Shown: positions 55,945 through 64,000 of the stretch, one piece after another | How the letters are laid out: the number at the start of each line of letters is the position of its first letter | Numbering within the stretch: the stretch's first letter is position 1 | NCBI GenBank assembly: GCA_905221605.1 | Contig: CAJNDS010002328.1 | Coordinates: 1-64,000 of the forward strand | Length of the DNA stretch: 64,000 nt | Source: Symbiodinium natans | Taxonomy: Eukaryota; Sar; Dinophyceae; Suessiales; Symbiodiniaceae | Reading direction: 5' to 3' | The notes under the pieces: model-generated | Databases searched by the model: none | Seen by the model: the letters and a program-made list of their open reading frames with translations, nothing else | Told to the model about the DNA's origin: nothing | Made by a program: the position numbers and the translations under genes

Positions 55945-58900
55945 TCACTTGTTCTCGTTCTTGAGGTCAGCACAGCTCTCCTACGCGTTTGGAATGCACT
56001 TCGCTTTAATTATTAACCGAAAACCTAGACTTCCATCAGGCTGCTTGTGCTCGCAAGCGGCGCTTGCTCCGCCAATGGTTCACTGTTCCCCCATCACCCC
56101 TCTCCCTCCCATTGCTGCAATCCGCCTCGGATGTAAATTACTCGGCCAGTCACAAAGCGACATGAAGCGCAGGGCACGTGCCCCTGAGGGCTAGCAGATG
56201 GCTTTGCGGCTGTCGTTTCAGGCTCCGGACACAGGATGTAATCAAGATGTGCAAGACTTTTCGGGCACACCAACTGACTGAATAAGTGTGGAACGCGTCG
56301 TCGTCCTTGACACGCTTCACCATGGTCAGCTCGCATTCGCGGATCCACTTACGAGGGTCGTAGTAGCTCCTCAGCTGTGGTGGTTTGGATGCCTAGATGA
56401 GGTTAAAGGCTCAGTGAGAACCACCGGCAGAAACTCGTCTTAGCCTTTTTGCAGGATGACCCTCAAGCATGGAGCAGCTTTCTCTTCTGACCAAGTATTT
56501 CTAGCTCGGGGCTTCGGCAAAGCTGGGCAGAGTGGCTAGACCCCTGCCCGCATCCACCCGCATCCGATCGCGAATCCTCGCAACCTCGCCTGCGCTTAGG
56601 CAGTCCCATTTCGGGCGCCTGAACTCTACTCTGCATGTAGTGTCCACTTGCATTCGTGTCCGTTTATCGCGACTTCGAGTCGCGCACTTGTGTCCTATCT
56701 TCGTGATGTATCGTCGCATCGTTTCATGTCTCAGGTCGGGTACTGGTCGGGTCCTCTTGTCCTTTCTCCTCCCCAAGCGCAGGTTCTATGGTCTTTATGT
56801 GCTTCTTTTTGTTCTCTTTCTCTCTCTCTCTCTCACCCTCTGCGTGTCCCTCTTTGCGCCACCACATTACATGGCCGATAATACGTTCGGCCTCAAACCT
56901 TGCGCTTGCTCGGGGTGCTGTGTAAAGCTTTACAGACCTGCCTCGACTGACTTATTGCACACTTGCCACAGAAATACAGAAATTTCAAACTATTTCCTAA
57001 GGCTAGTGAGCTATAATGACCAGTGTGCCAACAAGGTCAGCGCGTGCAAATGTCCATCTGACCGATCAAGACCGACAAAGCTTAAAGTATTCCACATCCC
57101 TTCGTAACAGCTCAGGCACTTGTTCGGCTTGTCCTCACCCTGGCACTGCTCTTCAAATTGTGGGCAACTGCTTGCAACGTGCTCAGAAGATTCAACTCAA
57201 GCCTGGAGACCACGGTCTGAATTTCCTGCTGGCAGCCCCTGCGGAGGCCCCCGCCTCCGGGTTGCCAATCTGGCCCTGCAGGTAGCCTTCTTTGGCCTTG
57301 TAGAACTTCAGGAGGCCTCGTCAATGTCACCGACGCAGACAAACGGAAATTGCCGGCAACTGACTGTTTACTACCGGTGCTTCATTGACGCCCATGTATG
57401 CAGCACACCGCAGTGGCCCCGGCATATCTGAGTCTAGCAGGGGCTGAGATCTGCTTTCTGGAAACTGATAGCCTTCCCAGTACGCCCACTGGGTGTCGGT
57501 ATCGACGTTCATCTTCCTGGGTGACAAGAGTTCTGCAAGCACAGGCGCCCTAATCGACCTATCAGGCTTCCTCCGCATGCCTCTGCCACCCCTTCAAATC
57601 GGAGGCCGGGCGGCACAACGCCGGCGTTGAGGGCCGTCTCGATTTTCTCTTTCTCGGAGCCAGAACCGCCATGGAAGACCTCAGCGAGCAAAGATCATGA
57701 AGCATCTTGCAACAGCACTGCAACATTCCAAGATGTTCCAAGCAAGTGTGAGGACCAGGGCCAAGCCAGGAATATCAAGGGCCCCAAGACTCTAGGGGGA
57801 ATGCGCTCGTGACCCACAAGAAACGGTTGCCTGGAACGTGCGAGCAGTAAATTCCCTTGCCAGGGACCGGTGCGTGCAGCGAACCCATCCAACGAAAGGC
57901 CTGAAAGTGTCCCTGCCACCTTTTTTTGCGAGTAGCTAAGTTCAAGCCTGAAAAGGTGCACGGAACCAAGGCGAGAGTGCGATTCGTCACCTGCGGCGAT
58001 GCGAATGCCATCCTATTACAGCCCAAAGCCGTTATAGGCGAGAGCGCCCCGAGAACCGGAGAACAGCGAGGTGGTCGGCGTTGAAGATGCGGAATGTGCA
58101 CGGGTCATCGATTCCGACGTCTCGGGCGCATGTGCACGCGCCCCTCCAGGTTGCGCCATCGACTTCCTTAGCCTCCACGTACGAACCCCATGACCCTAAC
58201 CCCAGGAAACCCACCAAAAACCCCCCTTAGAAACACTCCCTAATTACAGGCCAGGCACAAAGTTGAGCGGTTTCGGGATGTCCTTACCAGCGGCCTGCAT
58301 CGTGGTTGTGGCTACAGTCGGCAAATGTGCACTCAGCAGTGTGCTCTTTGTTGCAGGCAATGCGGTTCGGTGTCCAAGGCAGAACCCCCCCAACCATCGT
58401 CAAATACCAGCAGGTTGCTCCATGCCAAAGGAGGAGTCCACTCGCCAAGCTTGCCTTGAGCTGCTCGCTGGCATATGCCTGCATGTCATTCAGCCTCGGT
58501 GTTATTTGCTGCGGTGCACCTCCTAGATCGCATGTAGTCACTTAAGCCGAACAGCATGTAGCAATCATTATGACAACCTGTCTATCCGAGGCTGTTTTGC
58601 TGGCAATGCGCAGCTCCGGCTTGAGCACGACGTTGCCAGCCTGATGTCTCTCGCATGCGCACTGCGGATGAAGGCTGCCTACATCTTCGGATGCCAAGGC
58701 CGAGAACCCAAACTGTGGGACTCAAGCAATACGTAACCTTTCCAGACTTCGGAAAGAATCGCTGCAGAAAGAAATCCTGCAAAGCGGCGTCCCACACCTG
58801 CAAGCCCGGCCTTGTACACGCCGTGCACGTTGCCGAAAGCTGCCGCAATGGTGAACTTCTCGGAGATGGGGCTAAGGCCCTGGTACACCTGCCGGGGAAT

Positions 58901-61267
58901 GATGTGGATGCGTGGGGGGGAGGCCACAGTATGGGCGCCGAGCTGGGATGGAGAGAGCTGCATGTTGGCTCACGAGCAAACCCCAAAGGCACTCACGACA
59001 TCTCACGACACACAGCACCTACCTTGAAGACGTCCTCCGGGGTCGAGTAAAGCTTCTCCTGCTGGGTGTTGCGAGTGGCCATGTAGGGCCCACTTCGGCT
59101 GCAGCTAGAACCGTGCCACCCAGACAAAACAAATGCTCAAAACACGCTGAACCCCTGCAAACGCATACGCCAGCCGCCAGACGCTCTCCTGGCCCTACGC
59201 TCTGGAATCTTGCAGCATCCTTCATTCAGAAATTCACCCAGACGATATTGCAGGGATCCTTGGCCATGCCGGTATTGTCCACGCCATCTTCAACACCACC
59301 AGTGATGCCAATCCTTGTCGTGGGCCACTGTCGAGGTGCTTATGTTGCGCAGCTTCCGACGGTAGGAAGAAATCAACAACACGAGCGCTGGCTTGACTTG
59401 GGGCTTATGCCCCTCAGAATTTACGCTGGGCGGCTCCATCTCTAGGATGAGGTTCATGGGCGCCATTCTCTTCCTTCGAGGCGCTTGGTGTGCTTTCGCT
59501 TGGTGTGCTGACAGCTGCAGGCTTCAGCTGCCTATTCTAGAAAAGAGTTTGTGCTCATCTAGCATGGGGGGTGTGAGCATTCACAGTGTAAGGACAGCTG
59601 AGACGGAGGTCAACAGGCCCAGCTTGGGATCTTCCAAGAGACAGCTGAGTGCTGCCGCGGATCAGGTACTTGGCACAGATCTCGATGTTCTCCTCGTCCG
59701 GTTCCTGGAAGCTCAGGGCTTGATCTCGCTTCCCTGCACACGTTGAGATACGACCACTCCCACTTGCGGACCCTGGTCAGTCGTATATTGACAACCTACT
59801 GCGTTGGGACCCCAACAGCATGTCTAAAATCACAAACGCGCCAGACGCATCCACAACAAGAACCTCCTAGGTCCGTCTTGGCAGCGGCGCGCCGGGCCTC
59901 CGAGAGGTCGAGCATGTGCGAGGAAAACAGAGGCTCTCCGTGTTGCCTGACAGTCACCAGCGGCGGACTGCTTCGGACACACAAGCCAATGGGATGTAAT
60001 GAGGCGGACTTGCGAGTCAGATGGGTTTCTGAGGGTTATAGTGTACCCTTCAATCAACAGAATGAGTACGACGACAACAGACTCCGAGAGACTTTCCGAT
60101 GGTTCGTTTGAGGAACACTGTCACCACAGCACAGGCGCCCGTTGGCTCCGAAATGCGGCGCAGTGGCTTAAAGTATGCCTCGTCGGCGTCGAGCATGCCA
60201 TCGAACCAAGGGAGCCTGCAGTGACACTATGCGACACCGTACTTCACCGCGGAGCACGTGTTTGCGCACCTTCTGCTCAATGTCTGCCAGGACACAGCTT
60301 CTTGGCGCAGTGGTCAGAATGCACCAGTACCGGAAGACCTCAAAGCCGAAGAGGCTGAAAAAACACGACCGTAGACGTGGCCCTGAGAAATCCTGTGAAG
60401 ACGCGTGCTTCTGCACAAGCAGACGCTTACACACAGCTCCCTTATCAAAAATCCACTCACCACCTCTGGCGGCTCTGGCGCCAAGTCCGAGTTGCCGTAG
60501 GCGGGCGCCACCGCACGCACGAAGTGCGCACCAGCCACAGCCCCAAGAATGGAGGCCTCGGAGGTCTTCTCGAATGTGAATGTGTATGTGCTGTATGTGT
60601 GTGTACTGGCCACCCAGACCCAGACACCAAACCCAGGATCCGAGCCTGAAGCTTTCCCTTCTCGTTGGGCAGCGACTTGCCAGCCTTGAATGCGATAATT
60701 CTGAGGCCAGGGAAGGTTGTCTAGGGCATGAAATTCTGCCTCACCCTCCGGCGCTGCAGAATATAACGTGGCCCACGAACGCCACCAAACACTCTCTTGC
60801 ATCCTTGGTTCTTCATAATATTACAACCCGAAATCCCTGGCTCCTGACATCCAGGCGGCCAAGAAAGCGGAGCCACCCTCGGAGAATTGGACCATGCAAG
60901 GCCGGCCAAGCTCCTGCTTTGGGCTGGGAGGGGCCGTCCAGTCTCGGACCATGTCAGATTCACTCACAGAAAAGCTCCTTGGCAGCTTCCAGGACGGAGT
61001 TGATGGTGCTCGTGCTCGTGCAGTTGAAAGCCGGAATCGCATATCCTTCTTTCTTCGCCTGAGCTGCCGCAGCTCAGGCTGCATTCAGCTGTTCAACTTC
61101 TCGGCAGCCGTTCAGTACAACAAATGGGGACCTGCGTGGATTGTTCTTGCAGGAAGGCTATCTTCACCACATGATTCGCGACAACAGCACGAACGCCGAT
61201 CCCTCTACGACAGCCGCGTGGCATGTTGCAACAGGTTCCAGGCGACGTCGCCGGTCACGACGCCGGC
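55945..61267 (-). CDS. FBA: Class II fructose-bisphosphate aldolase, copy B (21 exons found)
   Basis: Exons on the minus strand: 61267-61223, 61058-60978, 60913-60857, 60684-60646, 60556-60496, 60338-60296, 60215-60168, 59946-59898, 59704-59664, 59473-59435, 59313-59244, 59058-59023, 58888-58802, 58508-58455, 58282-58259, 57679-57615, 57516-57473, 57316-57255, 57139-57120, 56369-56306, 55980-55945. They total 1065 nt in one frame ending in TGA, so the copy appears functional. All class II catalytic motifs match copy A. Few residues differ, e.g. MNL for MNQ, CELTM for CEMTM and NENK for NVNK. Exon 11 probably ends 3 nt later and exon 14 starts 3 nt later than in copy A because splice sites changed. 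An in-frame ATG lies at 61312; the true 5' exon is not established. Confidence 0.92.
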
Positions 61268-61416
61268 CTGCAGCGAAAACAAAGCCCAAACCGAGGAGCA
61301 AAGCTTCTTCATCCAACAAACGCGCCCGCTGCACCTGATGATTGCTTTCACGAAAATTTCGGGAACTGAGGCTCTCAGCAGGTCGTTGCAGCAAGCCCAG
61401 GTTTAGATTTCTTCTT

Positions 61417-61418
<2 letters not shown>

Positions 61419-61466
<48 letters not shown>
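61419..61466 (+). repeat. 48-nt poly-G run
   Basis: An uninterrupted run of 48 G. The homologous position in unit 1 (45635-45644) has ten G, so the run expanded (or contracted) after duplication. Confidence 0.95.
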
Positions 61467-61850
61467 CGTGTCATATGGCTGCTCCATGTAAGGGGCGACA
61501 GAAATTGCAACCCTTGCCCTGCCAGCCTTCATGCCCTCAATCTCCCAGAAGGACATGGCTGTAAGAGGAGTTGGCTAGGCGAGTGGATGAGATACCTTGT
61601 CCGCCCCTGAAAATCGCTGCTGGCATGCAGACACGCAGTGCAGACATCAGGTGCAGGCTGCAGCGCTACACCAACTCAGAAGGCTGCTGCTGGTGCTGCT
61701 CTTGGTCTAGTGCCTAAAGATGCCACCCGCTAGACCTGCACCATTTCAAGACCTACAAGACTCGCCCAGCGACCAGCAGATGCTACTGGCACTTTTGTTG
61801 GAGCTTTGAGCTGGAGCTGAGTTTCTCACCTGCGGCGGCTCGCCTGGGGC

Positions 61851-63397
61851 CGACCGGCGAGGGGCCACGGCTGGAGATGTCGAGAGACAAGCCCTGGTGC
61901 TCAGGGTATATAGAGATTCCAAGCGTGTTCTTGTTGGGACCAAGTTCGAAGGTTTGGCTGCTGCAGGCGCCCCATGAAGTGGCCCACACACTGCTGCGCG
62001 CTTGTCTCAACCATTTGGGTTGCGAGAGAGTGCAACCTCCAAGCCTCCGAAACTTCAAAGCGGGACTCCCATGACTTCAGCTGGAGCCGGCTTCGGGTCT
62101 TCAAGTCTGGGCTGCTGCAACCCGCGCATGAAACCCTCCATATGTCACATGCCGCACCGGGCCTCGCGGCCCGGACTGCAGCTCGGGTTCGCAACCAGCG
62201 ACGCGCCGCCGCGGAGAAGGCAGCGCTGGGCAGGTCCCGGTCAATGAGAGTAGACATGTGCAGACTGCAGTCTAGGAGTCATGTAGAGTCTACAACACGA
62301 TGCATCGATAAGAACACAAGACCTCAGCGCCATGCCGTGCGCGGAACGACTTCGGCCACATAACTCATGAAGGAAAGCTGGTGAGGACTTGGGGTATAGC
62401 GAGTGGGAAGCGACCTCACACTCCCCCAAGGATTACGATACCTTGTAACATCCCCAATAACTGCAGCAAGGGCAGCCAGCCCCGCAAGATGCAGATACTC
62501 ACGTACCGGTGTATACTGTTCTTCAGTACAGTAAGTACCGGTTTTCCTGGGCCATCGCCTGGTAGCCTGCATGAAGGACTTGAATGAGCGTGAATGATTC
62601 TGCCAGGCTGTGCAGCAGTCGGCTTGTTGCTGGCTCATCGGAGCACGAAGAGATACTTTACGACTTTAAGACGTCAACCCTCATAATATCAGGCCGCGGG
62701 CCTTCACAAATCACGAGCAGATTGCGCGCTGGCTTCGTAACCCTCGAGTTGCCGAGTTCCCAGGTCTGCAACCGCAGGCCGCAGAAGCAGAACCCCAGTT
62801 CCAGCCCACCTCAAACAACCGGCAGCTGCAGAGGCACAAGCCACGCCCAGGAGATCCTGCGAATTGGCTGCGAGGTATGGAGCTGGAACCAAGTACCGTA
62901 GAAAAATTTGTAAGTCGTGCTTTTGCGACTCTAAAATTGCAATGCATCGGGTTCCAATTAAAGAGGCACCGTCTGCATTTCACCGCCAGCCTTGGTGAAG
63001 GACTCCCCGAGCTCGGCTGAGTCGGGTCCTTGTGGAATACTATGCTAGAATATATTTACTATATTTTCTAGATAAGGCTATATTATACTATATTATATAC
63101 TATATATCATATACTATAAATTATACGGTATATTATACTATAAATCATACTATATATTATACTAAATTTTATACGATTACTATATTACATATTTTAATAG
63201 ATTGTACTATATAGATTATACTATAGATTATACTATATTACAACTTGCAGCTTGTGAGAATGCAAAGTTAGGGCTCGGGGGGCTCGGTTTCCGCTGCACT
63301 GCTTCTCCAAAACTCGGAGCCACAGCTCGGAGTCGGTGTATTAAGTACCTGATGTTAATCGAAGGCCGTAGGTATATAGAAGGCAGGCCCCTGAGAT
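61851..63397. other. No recognisable gene; AT-rich island
   Basis: A weak internal repeat of TGGGCTGCTGCA-type sequence lies near 61950 and 62105. An AT-rich island (63040-63242) is built of TATACTATA-like units. Confidence 0.5.
63040..63242. repeat. AT-rich TATACTATA-type repeat
   Basis: About 200 bp almost without G or C, made of variable TATACTATAT-like units, in sharp contrast with the surrounding ~50% GC sequence. Confidence 0.9.
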
Positions 63398-63970
63398 CTA
63401 CCTCAGAACTTCAACCTGGACCCTATCAGCTTTGTCAGCCCAAGCTCGCTCTAGCCTGTGGGTCATCTCGCTCTGAAGCTCTGCCTTAGAAGAGTGAAGC
63501 GAGATACAAACACGCATCGTCTGCGAACTAGCAACGCCGGCTTGAGTTTTCCTAGCTCTGCTGCACTGGCGCGAACCTGCCCCAAAGCGCCTCCAAGCAG
63601 CGAATACTTGCGGCACAGGAGGCGCGCCTTGAAAACTAAAACAAGATGCCAGGCCATGAAGGTTCGGAATGATGTGGTGACATGTGAGAAGTACAGATGC
63701 TCCAACATGAGGTGACAGTGCAACTCTGGGACATGCCAGGCGAGGCTCACGAAGTAAGCCTGTAGTCATGGACTTGTGACTTGTGGCCAGGTGGCCCCAA
63801 GCTGCAAGGAGCAGATCATCGGACGAAAGTGCTGCCCGACGCCGCAACACCTGGCGACACACGTTATGGGTCTGCTTGCAAGAGCCTGCGAGGCAGTTCA
63901 AAAAAAATCCGAGCTTTTGCCACAAAGAGTGTCTGCGTATGTCTGCGTTTACTCCCCCCCCCCACCCCAC
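63398..63970 (-). CDS. ORF of 190 codons, unknown product
   Basis: The C-terminal part (KAELQSEMTHRLERAWADKA) is helical and protein-like, but no family is recognised. A pure-C tract (63953-63961) lies at its 5' end. It could be an exon of a gene continuing beyond the window or a chance ORF. Confidence 0.2.
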   Translation of the reverse strand: MGWGGGVNADIRRHSLWQKLGFFLNCLAGSCKQTHNVCRQVLRRRAALSSDDLLLAAWGHLATSHKSMTTGLLREPRLACPRVALSPHVGASVLLTCHHIIPNLHGLASCFSFQGAPPVPQVFAAWRRFGAGSRQCSRARKTQAGVASSQTMRVCISLHSSKAELQSEMTHRLERAWADKADRVQVEVLR

Positions 63971-64000
63971 CCCGAGGCACCTCTTGCGCGAGGCTCAACT

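Larger units (their letters stand above)
55450..61850. repeat. Segmental duplication, unit 2 core (aldolase copy B)
   Basis: Direct counterpart of 39660-46055. The aldolase exons keep order, strand and, with two exceptions, exact length. Confidence 0.93.

Overview
The window looks like nuclear DNA of a dinoflagellate, most likely a Symbiodiniaceae-type genome. The evidence is a gene whose 20 introns can be placed by protein homology and mostly use GC or GA donors with AG|G acceptors, interstitial TTTAGGG (telomere-type) repeats, a possible spliced-leader relic in front of a retrocopied gene, abundant poly-G/C runs, and all recognisable protein genes lying on the minus strand. No bacterial operon or phage organisation is visible. 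Large parts are intron or intergenic sequence with nothing I can name.

Layout. 1-8.5 kb: a Ty1/copia-type LTR retrotransposon on the minus strand, with its 3' end cut by the window edge. It has a gag-protease ORF, a -1 frameshift site, integrase and reverse transcriptase, RNase H, and after RNase H an extra domain with the signature of a 2-oxoglutarate/Fe(II) oxygenase. 10.2-11.7 kb: a 1.4-kb low-complexity tract that is almost free of A on the plus strand and grades from GC to GT repeats. 13.0 kb: a near-perfect foldback hairpin with decayed relatives at 24.1 and 29.0 kb. 14.7 kb: the first ~155 nt of an 18S rRNA gene, stranded alone. 18.0-21.6 kb: exons of an SGNH-hydrolase-like gene, preceded by ankyrin-repeat exons on the same strand. 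26.7 kb: a 21-bp minisatellite. 31-31.9 kb: a broken, apparently intronless enolase copy.

38.4-61.9 kb: a tandem segmental duplication. Each unit carries a class II fructose-bisphosphate aldolase gene of at least 21 small exons, and both copies can be read through without a break (40.2-45.5 kb and 55.9-61.3 kb, ~355 codons each). The second unit is swollen by about 7-8 kb of extra sequence that contains exons of a RluA-type pseudouridine synthase (54.7-55.3 kb).

Genes in common pathways are aldolase (twice) and enolase (a dead copy), both glycolytic/gluconeogenic. The retrotransposon, ankyrin/SGNH and RluA genes have no obvious functional link to them. The most notable observation is the oxygenase domain on the copia polyprotein. 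Next are the gag-pol frameshift signal and the duplicated aldolase with non-canonical splice sites. All exon boundaries were placed by hand from reading frame and homology; transcripts would be needed to confirm them.
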